A stretch of DNA of 64,000 nucleotides from Trichomonas tenax (taxonomy: Eukaryota; Parabasalia; Trichomonadida; Trichomonadidae): the NCBI GenBank assembly GCA_023091735.1, contig JALKBU010000176.1:1-64000 (forward strand). The letters are read 5' to 3'. The translations under genes and the position numbers were made by a program. Below the pieces are notes generated by a model that did no database searches, was not told the origin of the DNA, and was given only the letters and a program-made list of their open reading frames with translations. Shown one piece after another: positions 20,695 to 31,043 of this stretch. Numbering within the stretch: position 1 is the first letter of the stretch; the number at the start of each line of letters is the position of its first letter.

Positions 20695-22148
20695 AAGTTT
20701 GTAGGCTTTTCTGAAAATATTTAAAACTTTAATATTTTTGAATTTTCCTTTGAAAATATTTTATATTATTTGATGCAGGCAACTGTAACAATCATCTTTT
20801 TGAAAATTAAATATTTGATCCAAAATTGTGTAAATATGATGTGTATATGGTATAGAAATAATAGGGACTTTTGAAGTAAAATGTAAAGTAGGTTGGTCAT
20901 TGAAAAAATTTGAAATGTATTTGTAATTACTATAAATATGCATGATTATGCCGTGAATCAACTTTTGAAAGTTGACTTTTGAGCGCAATTTTGAGAGCGA
21001 ACGTTAGTATAATTTAAATAATTTCAAAACAAAATCAATTTTTCTTAGTTATTACAGTAAATTATTTCTCTATATATCATAGAGTGATTCTACGATGAAA
21101 ATATAAATTATCAATTTTTTGCATGGACAACTATTATAATATACAATAGTATAAATAATTTTATAGTTGGTTAAATGTAGCAGTTTAAGTATTGAAAACT
21201 GCGCCACATTTGTGAACAAATTCATATTTTTATGATTCGTGTTGTTTTCATATATAAATCTCGGAGCAAAGACTAAATATTCGATCAAGCAGTTTATTCT
21301 TTGAAAAAATATTGAAAAGTTACTATTGAAAGTGATATTTTAAGAATACTAAAAGAATGATGTGATTTTAAAAAGTTTTTACAAAATTTTGTGAACGACA
21401 AAAAATGTTTATATGTATTACAAAAAGTGAAAATGTGATGTATTTTGGCTTTTCTTTTTTCATTCATTAGCCGCAGCTGATCTTTAAGGATCTATTGGTA
21501 AAGGAAAGAAGTCTTATAATTAAAGTGTTATAAAATTGAGGGAAATGTTTGGATTAATTTATTTTTGAAAGCTCAACACTTTTAATTTTGGTTAATAATT
21601 TGCATATTGCATTCATGCAAGTGCTGTTAAGCTTCGCCAACTCTCATCTTTTAATAGGGGGCTGCGCCCCCCGAAAACACATCGAAATTTTTCCGCATTT
21701 GTCGTTCATTTGGGGACGCGAAGCGTCAAAAAAATTTCGTCGGGGACGCCCTGAGACGCCGTGGCAAAAAGCCTCTGATGAATTGGATATCGTGTTCAGT
21801 CTATCACATATTCGATAGAGCTCTTCCAGCTGAAGTACATGTAATGGTTTTGGCTGTTGAACCTTTAAACCGCTAAAATCAAAATAATTTTTATGATTTT
21901 GAATGATTTGTTGGATTTGTGATCATGCATTGTTATATATGTCATGAGAGTGTTGTAGCCATCAAATTATTTTTAAATGAAACAGTGATTAGATTGATGT
22001 TTAGATAAATGCGGCCAATTATCACTTTCATACGTTGGAACACAATATGCAGCATCAGTAGGTCACAGAAGAAGTGTGGATTCTTGATAATATGATGATT
22101 TAATTGATGTAATTTTTTATTTGTCATTAAGAGCTTTTACGACCATAT
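20695..22148. other. AT-rich gap with a GC-rich hairpin island
   Basis: No supported gene. A GC-rich patch at about 21640-21790 is described separately. Confidence 0.45.
21640..21790 (+). repeat. GC-rich island with two mini-hairpins
   Basis: In otherwise AT-rich DNA, GGGGGC-TGC-GCCCCC (21657-21671) and GACGC-GAA-GCGTC (21715-21727) form short perfect stems, followed by GGGGACGCC. A short open frame runs across them. They resemble the GC-rich hairpins of the Maverick remnants. Confidence 0.5.
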
Positions 22149-22164
22149 ATGCAATTCCTATGAT

Positions 22165-22514
22165 GTGTAGGGTATAATAAAGAGTCATAAAAAAGTGATG
22201 AGTTTACATGGCAGTTATTAATATGTTTTGACATGTAAAGTCTGTCATTTTAACAAAGGGTGTTCTATTAAGCTTGATAGATTCTCTTACAAGCTTAGTA
22301 GACGCTTTAACAAGCTTGAAATGATCTAACACAAACTTGATAGACTCTCTAGCAAGCTTGATAGATTCTCTAATAAGATTTTCAGATGCTATAACAAGTT
22401 TAATTGAGCTTTACAAATACAGATTCTAATTAGCTAACCAATTTTACATGTCAAAATTGAATACATTTGCCATGTAAACACATCACTTTTTCGTGACTCT
22501 TTATTATACCTAAC
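22165..22514. mobile_element. MITE with ~75-nt inverted ends and 21-bp core repeats
   Basis: Left end (from 22165) and right end (to 22514, read on the other strand) share GTATAATAAAGAGTCA, AAAAAGTGATG, GTTTACATGGC and TTTTGACATGTAAA in the same order over about 75 bases. Direct repeats ATGCAATTCCTAYGAT flank it at 22149-22164 and 22515-22530 (one mismatch), unusually long for a target duplication. The core carries about seven 21-bp units (see 22270-22415). No coding capacity. The family is not recognised. Confidence 0.75.
22270..22415. repeat. 21-bp tandem repeat in MITE core
   Basis: About seven units of AAGCTTGATAGATTCTCTWA with 60-90 % apparent identity by eye; unit length is exactly 21 in the best-kept copies. 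Confidence 0.7.
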
Positions 22515-22662
22515 ATGCAATTCCTACGATATATATACATTATGAACGGAATAAAATTTGGCTTCAACTTTTGAAATTAAATAAGGATTTCGAAATCGAT
22601 GGTGTGAGTCTGCTTCTATACATTGTGTACATCATATATTCAATATTAAAAATCATTTATCT

Positions 22663-25600
22663 CTATATTTTATTATGTTGATGATAATTCTCAATGATTG
22701 CTTCGAAAGTAATACCTGGTTTGATTTGTTCGGCAACATTTGGTTTTGGCGTTTCATTTTCTGAGTGGATTTGAAAATCTTTAATTTGTGTTTCTCCTTC
22801 AATATGTGTTATATATTCAAATCAGGTTTATTAATTGATTCCTGATCTGAACCGCCTTTAACCTCTTCTTTAATTTCAATTCCAGTTTGCAACGGAATTT
22901 GGATTTTGATTTCTGATTGAATTGTTGCGTCTAAAGCATTTTTATCATCATCTATATTAAGAACGGAAATCTCTTTTTCTTGAGCATGAGATTCGACGTC
23001 AGATTTAATAACAACGTCGTCGAATGGAGGAATTGTTTCTGATTTTTCATCATTATCAACTTGAATTGAAGGATTGAATGATGATAAATCAAGAGGAGGT
23101 ATCTTCATATTCAAATCAAGATCATTATGTAATTCTAGAGGTGGAACTGCATCTGATGCAATGGGAGCCTCATCTTTAACTTCCAATTCCATTGTTGGTG
23201 AAATTAACGGAGGCATTTGTAGATCTAAAGCTCCAAGAGGTGATAGAGTAATAGAACCCTGCTTCATCTTTATTATTATCATCTTTGTTTGATTCTATTG
23301 GCTGAACTGTATTATCTAAAGAGATATTGATTTTCTCTTCATTAGAATGAATTTCATCTTTAACATTCAAAGGCAGAAGATCCACATTCATTTGTGGATT
23401 TAATGCATCTAATGGCGGTAGAGCATCAAGAGAAGGTAAATCGAATTTAATATCTACACTCTGATCATTCTTTTGTTCTGGAAGAGAATCAATAACTTTT
23501 TCTTGATCATTGCTAACTTCGAATTTTGTCTCAATGTTTGGTTGAGCAATTATACCTTCGAATGGAAGAATTTCTTCTAACTTTTGATCAGTCTCAAGCT
23601 TCATTGGAGGTATTTCAATACTAAATTGAGGTGATAACCCATCAAGTGTAGGCATTTCGATACTTGGAAGATTTAATTGATCCATTTCAGATTTTTCGTT
23701 GATGACTTCAACTTGTGGAATTGTAACATCTGGATTAGTTAATGAAGTAACATTGCCTAGATTCTCCGTAACTTCGGTTTTCATTTCGATGTTTGTTTGC
23801 AGCGATTGATCAATTTTTTCCGTGTTTGTTTCTGTTTTAGATGGACCTATCAATGGATGTATATCAAGACTTGTTTGTGGGAATAACGCATCAATGGAAT
23901 CATCAATAGGAGGCATTTCCATACCATTGATATTTAATTCTTTCATTTCCATTTGCGGCATTACAATTTCAATTTCCTTCTTATCAATATCAAATTCAAC
24001 ACCTATTTGAAGCAAATGATCATTACTTGAAATATTAGATTCTTGGGTTTCATTTTTATCATTCTTGAATTTCAATTGTGATAATTCAATATCAACATTA
24101 GATTCAATGATTGAATTTTGGAATGTGTCGTTATTATTGATTTGAATTGAAGAACTTATATCCATCTGTGGAGCAACGATATCAAGAGGAGGCACTCCAA
24201 AGCCTATCTGTGGTGATGATATATCAAGTGGCATCAGACCGTCAAGAGAATGTATTTTATCACCATCAATTTCATCTTTAGAATCAATATTATTATCCAG
24301 TTGAATATGAGAACTTATTTCCATATTTAAATGTGGATTTATCGCATCAAGTGAAGGCATTTCAATTGTTGGTAGATTTGTATTCTCAAATTTGTTTTCT
24401 TGAGTGACTTCTGGTTGAATTGGTGTTACTAATGGTGGCATTTCCATATTAATTCCAGGAGATAAATTATCTAAAGGTGATAATCCACCAAGTGGAGGCA
24501 AATCAAGATTATTCATTGATGTTCAATAACAATTTTGGGTTTAACTTCTTTGATTTCAACATCAGCTTCATTGCTTTGAGTTTCTTCTTTTCTTTCTGGT
24601 AAATCCATTGGATGAAGAGGCGGCATTTCTAAAGAAGGCATTCCATTATCTTCTAAGTTCATTGGCTGCATAATATTATCCAAAGAAGGGGGCATTTCTA
24701 AAAGCATCAATGGATCACCCAGAGCAGAAAGTTGGAATAGATCATTGCCACCTGAAAGTGGAGGTAAATCACCCAAATGTGGAGACATTACTAACGCATT
24801 ATTATCGATCTTGTTTGTGTTAACATTCATATCAATTGGTGGGAGAGGCTCCAATGGAGTGAGTTGTAATGCACTTAGTTGAGGCATTTTTCCTTCTTCT
24901 GTATTAATATCAGCAGTTTATTTACTTGTTGATAATCCAGAAATTTTGTTTTCTGATAATTTCACTGGAGGAAGATCAATCGTTCCTTGATCGAACGAAA
25001 CAGAAGGATATGGAGGCTGAAAACTTGGTAAATTGACATTCCCTAATGGAGGGAGCGATTTAATCATTGACTTACTCCTTCCTCTCTGTCCAGTTGCTTC
25101 GAGATTTCCTGGTAATGATTCTCCAATTGGAGGAGGAATCAAAGATAAACCAGAAACACCTTTAGAAAGTTGTGGAAATTGTGAATTGGACAAACTCGCA
25201 GACAATGGATTTGATTTGATATAAAACTCATCATTTATTGAAGAATCATGCTGTGAGTTTGGTTCTGTGACTTCCATTCCAGAATCTTGAATTATGTTTG
25301 CAATTTGATTAAATCCGCATTTTTTGGCAATAATTACTGCGCACTCATTATATGAATTTAATGAGTCCCACAAACCATGATCGAGAAGAACTTCTACGAA
25401 TTTACTGTTCCCTACCCTGGCTGCTACATGTATTGCCGTTGATCCATCGTATGGATTTTTATATTCAACGTCAACAGTTTGAACCAATAAATCAAAAATT
25501 TGTTCATCTTGAATTTCTATTGCAAGCATTAAAGGAGAATATCCTCTGTTATAAAATGCATTAGTTCCGTGTTTTCTTTCTAAAAACCACTTAACAACTT

Positions 25601-26080
25601 CAATTTGCCGCCATCAAATTGATGTTAAAAATGCATTAAATCCATTTTGATCATCAGCGTCCCAATCAGCTCCACATTTCTCAAAGAGCATCAATACATC
25701 AAGTTTTCCTTTAGAAGCAGCATAAATAACAGAAATTTGATAATTTAATAAATGAATATCATGAAAAAAAGAAGAATTTCCACACGCTCGTTGATGATTC
25801 CTTTGTCGCTATAAATTACTTTCTTGATTATGTTGATTTGTCCGTCGTCAATTAATCCTAAGAAGAACAAAACACAACCGAAATTTGAAAACCGTTGTTC
25901 TTACAACTATCCTTTTGCATTGCAGATTTGGATGTTCTTGGACCTGAAAATGATATCTGTCGTTAAAATTTTAAACATTGGAGTTAATATTATTTTTACT
26001 TCCAAAATATCATTGTTGTTGAAAATAAATGTGATGAGCAATTGTTCTATGAGGTGTATATTAAGAATTCATAGGTAAAT
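22663..26080 (-). pseudogene. Ankyrin protein with acidic PPL-repeat tail, several lesions
   Basis: Read from 26080 downward, fragments of a trichomonad ankyrin domain appear (FLGLIDDGQINIIKKVIYSD, then a shift, SVIYAASKGKLDVLMLF, an in-frame TGA before WRQIEVVKWFLER near 25600, then TAIHVAARVGNSKFVEVLLD). From about 25250 a long low-complexity acidic region follows, with recurring MPPLD, LSPLDNL and IEMPSLDGL words. Lesions in this tail are an in-frame TAA at 24918-24920 (frame then continues), a shift near 24515, a shift near 23250 and another near 22815. The last frame ends at TAG 22663-22665. About 2.7 kb of otherwise clean coding sequence with so few lesions suggests recent inactivation. 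The PPL-repeat region is unusual and its function unknown. Confidence 0.7.
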
Positions 26081-26595
26081 AAGCTTAAACTTAAATGATA
26101 TTTTTTCTTATTGATTAATTTGGCATTTCTTCTTCTCTTATTGTTCAACTCATTCCAAACAAATATTTGAATTATTTCTCAATTCTGCATTATGTTGATC
26201 ATGTCTTAATATCGTTGGAAATCAACTTCAAAAAACAATTTTCAAGGATGCAAAAAGTTACGATTTTCAGTTTTAATATCAGATTTGAGAATATATTTAT
26301 GCTTTAAAATAACAAAACAATATTCATAGTATATATTTATATGTGCTAAAACTAATGTTGTCAATTTAGTTTTCGAAATATGAATGAAAATAATAAGATG
26401 AGAACTTACTAATTTTTGTCAAGTAAAATATTTATGACTAGTAAAATTATTAATGTGTCAGATGTAAAGTAAAAAATGAAACTAACTGATTTTGTGATAT
26501 TTAGGATCATCAATTGATGGAAAGAATAATTTTATAGTCAAAAACAAAATCAAAATTTTGAAAAATTAACGGTTGACTGTTTTAATTATAAAAAA
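26081..26595. other. AT-rich intergenic gap
   Basis: No gene seen. Contains TTTGTCAAGTAAAA (26416-26429) and related words of the recurring GACATGTAA family upstream of the 865-aa gene. Confidence 0.45.
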
Positions 26596-29193
26596 ATGAT
26601 TCCCAAAGTCGTCTCTTGCAAGACGAATCTCTCAACACAGACAGACACGAGTGCCTTTGGGGATGACACTCCTTTCAACTTCGAAAATGACGAAAATACT
26701 CTTTTTTCACTCGAAATTCCGAAATTATCTTACGAACCAGAAATGGTACAAGGCGTAATTCGCCCATTGACTATTGCACAGGACGGCACTATCATTAATC
26801 ACCACATTCCGAGACTTTTTAAGCGCAAAAATGCACCAATGATAAGAAATTTATTGGCACAGGTTGAAGCCGACAAAGAACACAAGAATGAATACGTCAG
26901 GCAGATGGCTGCTGCGCTAATTCCTGGACTCAATGACCACAATTACCATTCACTTTTCACAGATCCGATTAAAATGCCGTATAGAACAGTCGAAGGCACA
27001 TTAACAATCAACTACTCGAACAAAAATGTCGCGTGCACATGCATTTTCGCACTTGACGGCACACTAACAATACAAACAGAAGATTTGAATATTAAGTGCA
27101 ACATTGATCTTTGGGATACAATTGTTGCCGGAAAAGAACTCACAATTATCACAGACAAAGAACCATTCGGAAAGCTTCTCATTAACGAAACAGTTGAAGC
27201 AATAAATTACGATTCTGCTCCAAAACCAATTCTCGAATCTCTTGGCATCGACAGCGCTGAGCAGCTCTGCGATGTCATCAATGAGAACGATACATCTTTA
27301 GTCGATACGATTCTCTGCATTCCAGGATTATCACAAATCGAAGCTAACGATCTTCTCGCCATTCTTCACATGAAGAAACTGTTGTCCCCATACATTAGAT
27401 CCAAAGTTTGTGCATTACAGCTTTCCAATCCACTCGTAGAGAAAACATGGCCAGAATTACTCGGAAGATTCATTTTCTTGCTCGATCCAAAGTGGACATT
27501 CTCCAACATTCCTTCTCTTAAGAACAATGATGTCATGGCCGTCTTCAGGCACATCAAGGATATGAATGGTGGTGCTCTTTACGTTTTGCAAGTTGCATTA
27601 AACGCTCTCGATGAAGTTCGCGGAAGTGATTCGATCATTTTCTTCTGGACTCTCATCTTTATGTCCATTTTACAGAATGCTACGCTTGCAAGGAAGGATC
27701 ACGCACAGAAACTCAGAGCAAAGATGGTCCAGATGTGGATGGAATTGCAAAAGAAAGGTCCGGATTCGAACACAAGAAAGTTGACCGCAAGTGTTATCGA
27801 ATACATCAAAGACTTGAAGCAATTCAAGCTCAGCTCTGTTGTTCATGAAGACAGTGAACTCATTGAGTGCATCTTCAGAGATCACCACGAGAAGATCTTC
27901 AAGATCTTGAACTCGAATCCATTCAAGCGTGAAGAATCACATCCACTCTTCTTCCCGGTTGTTTTCGCTCTCGAAGCTGCTTTGATCCAAGCTGCTCATC
28001 ACGAAGACTTCATTTCATCAGACTCAGAGTCCCTCAATGGCGGTGACTTCTCTACATACGACTCTGCTTCATACAGCACAAGATCATCGAGGCATTCATC
28101 TCGCGCTTCAAGCAGAAAGGAGAACTCTGAGATTAAGCAAGAGATCTCTTCTCATCACAGCAGAAGCAAACCAAACTCTATCATGGAGGAAGACGATGTT
28201 CCAACAATGGAGAGCGATCACTCCTATGCAAGCAGAAAGAGCAAACAATCGCAACAGAGCAGGCAGTCGCAGCAGAGCAAGCACAGCACATACTCAACAA
28301 ACTCTTCAAGAAGACCACCGCCAAAACTCGCTGACAAACCTGTCGAATCAGATTACAGTGAAGAGGAAGATGCTAGAATCGAGCCAGTCCAGAGCAGAGC
28401 GACGACATCATCTTCACTTTCTAATCCATTGAAGACACCAAGGAACCCACTTCCACCACAGAAACAGCGCCAAGTCGAAGAAAATGATGACGAAGAGGAA
28501 GATTACTACAGCTACGAAGAAATGCCACCGGAGAATCCTGTTCCTCCACCAAGGCCACAACAGAAGATGCAGCCGCAGCCACAGCAAGATGATGATGACT
28601 ACTATGAGGAAGAAGAGTATAGCTATGATGATGAAAGCAGGGAATACAGCAGCAGAAAGATCTCCGCTCCAACACCAGCTTCTCGTGGATCACATCAGTC
28701 TCCACCAATCCTCGAAAAGTCATCACAGCCGCATTCAGCAACAGCAACGAAGTCTTCTTGTAATCCAGCAGTTTCTTCTTTAGTAGCTAAACCTGTTTCT
28801 CAAGCTTCATCACAGAACAAGCAATCACAGAAGTCTCCAGTCCAGCAGCAGCCACAGAATGATGAGAGCGAATACAGCAGCGCAGCTTATTCGAGATCAT
28901 CGAGAGCTTCTGCGAAGATGGCTGCAATCAGAGCCGCTAAGATGAAGTCAAAGAACCAGGCCGAAGAGCCAGACAGCTTTGACTACAGCTACACAACAGG
29001 CACTGGCACAGGAAATCGCACAGGGACAACAGGATACAAGAATGGTGGAACAGGAAATTCATACACTCCATCAAATGGAGCTGCTTCATCTCGCTCTAAA
29101 TCATTAGTTAGCAATAACAACGCTAACATTCAGCAGGATGACGAAGCGCCATACAGCAATGGCCAGTATTCATATGAATATTCCGACGTGTAA
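26596..29193 (+). CDS. Large protein: conserved helical N-half, low-complexity acidic C-half
   Basis: 865 aa. Residues 1-470 are globular in composition, mixed beta (TLTINYSNKNVACTC; TLTIQTEDLNIKC) then alpha-helical. Near residue 15 is STQTD, a sequence like the TQT motif bound by dynein light chain LC8. From about residue 475 the chain is low-complexity: Ser/Arg-rich (SSRHSSRASSR), Gln/Ser-rich, then acidic Tyr-rich blocks (EEDYYSYEEMPP; DDDYYEEEEYSYDDE) separated by Pro-rich stretches, ending in SYEYSDV. The architecture suggests a scaffold, possibly cytoskeletal, but no catalytic domain was recognised. It lies in a run with a SHIPPO-repeat protein and an axonemal-type coiled coil. The ATG at 26596 follows TTTAATTATAAAAAA directly. 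Confidence 0.75.
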   Translation: MIPKVVSCKTNLSTQTDTSAFGDDTPFNFENDENTLFSLEIPKLSYEPEMVQGVIRPLTIAQDGTIINHHIPRLFKRKNAPMIRNLLAQVEADKEHKNEYVRQMAAALIPGLNDHNYHSLFTDPIKMPYRTVEGTLTINYSNKNVACTCIFALDGTLTIQTEDLNIKCNIDLWDTIVAGKELTIITDKEPFGKLLINETVEAINYDSAPKPILESLGIDSAEQLCDVINENDTSLVDTILCIPGLSQIEANDLLAILHMKKLLSPYIRSKVCALQLSNPLVEKTWPELLGRFIFLLDPKWTFSNIPSLKNNDVMAVFRHIKDMNGGALYVLQVALNALDEVRGSDSIIFFWTLIFMSILQNATLARKDHAQKLRAKMVQMWMELQKKGPDSNTRKLTASVIEYIKDLKQFKLSSVVHEDSELIECIFRDHHEKIFKILNSNPFKREESHPLFFPVVFALEAALIQAAHHEDFISSDSESLNGGDFSTYDSASYSTRSSRHSSRASSRKENSEIKQEISSHHSRSKPNSIMEEDDVPTMESDHSYASRKSKQSQQSRQSQQSKHSTYSTNSSRRPPPKLADKPVESDYSEEEDARIEPVQSRATTSSSLSNPLKTPRNPLPPQKQRQVEENDDEEEDYYSYEEMPPENPVPPPRPQQKMQPQPQQDDDDYYEEEEYSYDDESREYSSRKISAPTPASRGSHQSPPILEKSSQPHSATATKSSCNPAVSSLVAKPVSQASSQNKQSQKSPVQQQPQNDESEYSSAAYSRSSRASAKMAAIRAAKMKSKNQAEEPDSFDYSYTTGTGTGNRTGTTGYKNGGTGNSYTPSNGAASSRSKSLVSNNNANIQQDDEAPYSNGQYSYEYSDV

Positions 29194-29352
29194 TTGTTAA
29201 TATAAAACATTTTTATTTATCATTTAATAATATTTTATCATGATAAATAATATTATTTTATATTTTATCATATTATTTTATTTTAGATACAAACATATGA
29301 TTAAATGATAATGATAATAATATTTTAGATACAAACAAATAAAAAAATTAAA
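29194..29352. repeat. AT-only low-complexity spacer
   Basis: TATTTTATCAT/ATGATAAATA words and two copies of TTTTAGATACAAACA (29283 and 29324 regions) lie between two convergent genes. Confidence 0.5.
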
Positions 29353-30429
29353 TCATTTGAGGAGTTCCGCGAAGTCTGCAAAGTCCATAGATATGTCTGG
29401 ATGTGGATCTATCGTACGAACTTTCTTCATTGACGCGAATTTAGCGCGAATAAAGCCAACGGGATCTTCAGGTTTGTTGTAAATAATATCTAAAAGAAGT
29501 CTATCAATAATATCCTTCAATTGTGGTTTTCTCGTTACGTACTGATAGCACTCATCTCTATCGAGAGTTGAATCAACTTTAAACAAGAATTGTCCAATGG
29601 GAATCGGTGCTTGACTTGTTTTTCCTTTCCTCGATTTGGATCCAAAACTCCATTTAGGTTCTGACTTTCTAAGACGAAGAGAATCAGGAGAATACTCGCC
29701 AGGACCCGGTCTATTCGATGGATCACGTAGCCAGTCGTCTCTGTTCTTGATTCCGTGAAGAGAATAAATAGGAGAACGCTCCAAATCGGCTCTTTGTGGA
29801 TTATAACTTCCTGGTCCAGGCGTGAAGTCTGCTGATGATCTGATCTCATAGCGACTTGCAATCTTGTGTGATTTAGGCGATAATGTGCTCGGAGGAACAA
29901 AACTTGGTCCTGGAGTATCAATAAGATCGTAAAATGATTTTCCTGTTTTAGGAGCGATAGAGAAAGGTTTAACTTGCGGGAATGATCTCGTGTCGACCAT
30001 ATCTACATTTGCTGTAATCGATGGAGGTTCAGAGAACTTCACACATCGAGGAATTGTTGCTTTTTTAGGGGAATCGCGAATCGGTGGAATATCGTAATGC
30101 CCTGGTCCAGGAGTATCCGGCAGCACCGGCGGTTCCTGTCTACTGCAACCAATCGCGATTTTTGGTGCATCTTTTCCAAAATTGCTGAAAGTCCCATTGA
30201 AAAAGCACTCACGGGGGTGAAAAGCGTAAGCTGTCTTCGGCCTTTCTGGCACTTCTTTGATTACTTGTTGAATTGAACCAGAATCTTCTCGTTTTAGATT
30301 TTGTTTTACGTTATTTGGCTGCGTTCGTGCGAATATTCCGCTGTTGTTCTGTTTTCTGACAGTGTGCAGCGCCGATCGAAAACCTGCGGCCGAACGAGAG
30401 CGAAACAGTGGCTCTGTATTTATCTCCAT
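29353..30429 (-). CDS. SHIPPO/STPGR (sperm-tail PG-rich) repeat protein
   Basis: About 358 aa from an ATG at 30429; an in-frame ATG at 30471 would add 14 residues. Four Pro-Gly-Pro repeats are visible: TPGPGHYDIPP, TPGPSFVPPS, TPGPGSYNPQ and RPGPGEYSPD, spaced by about 50-60 residues. This is the STPGR pattern of ODF3-type proteins, found inside or along ciliary and flagellar microtubules. The C-terminal ~90 residues are helical and lack repeats. A flagellar or axostylar microtubule location is expected for a flagellated parasite but is inferred. It converges with the 865-aa gene, and the coiled-coil gene next door is also axonemal in type. Confidence 0.8.
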   Translation of the reverse strand: MEINTEPLFRSRSAAGFRSALHTVRKQNNSGIFARTQPNNVKQNLKREDSGSIQQVIKEVPERPKTAYAFHPRECFFNGTFSNFGKDAPKIAIGCSRQEPPVLPDTPGPGHYDIPPIRDSPKKATIPRCVKFSEPPSITANVDMVDTRSFPQVKPFSIAPKTGKSFYDLIDTPGPSFVPPSTLSPKSHKIASRYEIRSSADFTPGPGSYNPQRADLERSPIYSLHGIKNRDDWLRDPSNRPGPGEYSPDSLRLRKSEPKWSFGSKSRKGKTSQAPIPIGQFLFKVDSTLDRDECYQYVTRKPQLKDIIDRLLLDIIYNKPEDPVGFIRAKFASMKKVRTIDPHPDISMDFADFAELLK

Positions 30430-30471
30430 AAAAATAAATTTATTTTCGATATTTTTCAATTTTTGCTCCAT

Positions 30472-31043
30472 AAGTATATCATCGCATGTACATTCTATAT
30501 TTCAAGTTTTTGTGTCACTTTTTTATTTTACACGGACCATAAATCGAGTCAAAACCATTATTTTTAAAACCAACTCTTTGAATATATTCTATTTATCACT
30601 TCAAAATTGGATTTGGATAAGTTTCAAAAAATTGTTAATATCATTTTGATCGACAATATATCATTTTTATTGGGCAAATAACTTTTTCTTGATGAGTGTA
30701 GTTGAATTTTAATATTCCTGGAACTAAAAATGACACTAACGTTTTTTATATTTGTCATGTAATTAATTTTTGAATAATTTACTTGTCAAAATAACTATCA
30801 CTATGAAAATTCATTTTCTTCTTTTTTTTGTTCATTGGAGCATAATAAATGATTTTGATTACATCAAATCGAGTTTGTTTGTACTAAATTATTGCCTAAA
30901 TCGACCATTTAAATCTGTTATTGAATCAATCGATATTATTTGAAAATCACTTCATTTGTTTGGAATTTCATAGGTTTGTTATATTGTTTTCATAGTTGTG
31001 AAGATAGAGATTGGTTTTATATAACTACATACATAAATATAAT
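30472..31043. other. AT-rich intergenic gap
   Basis: No gene. Carries TTTGTCATGTAATT (30751-30764) and ACTTGTCAAAATA nearby, variants of the recurring motif. Confidence 0.45.

Noticed and set aside
27366..28783. Alternative frames across the low-complexity half of the 865-aa gene
   Set aside because: They arise from Ser/Gln/Asp-rich codon repetition and lack starts or domains.
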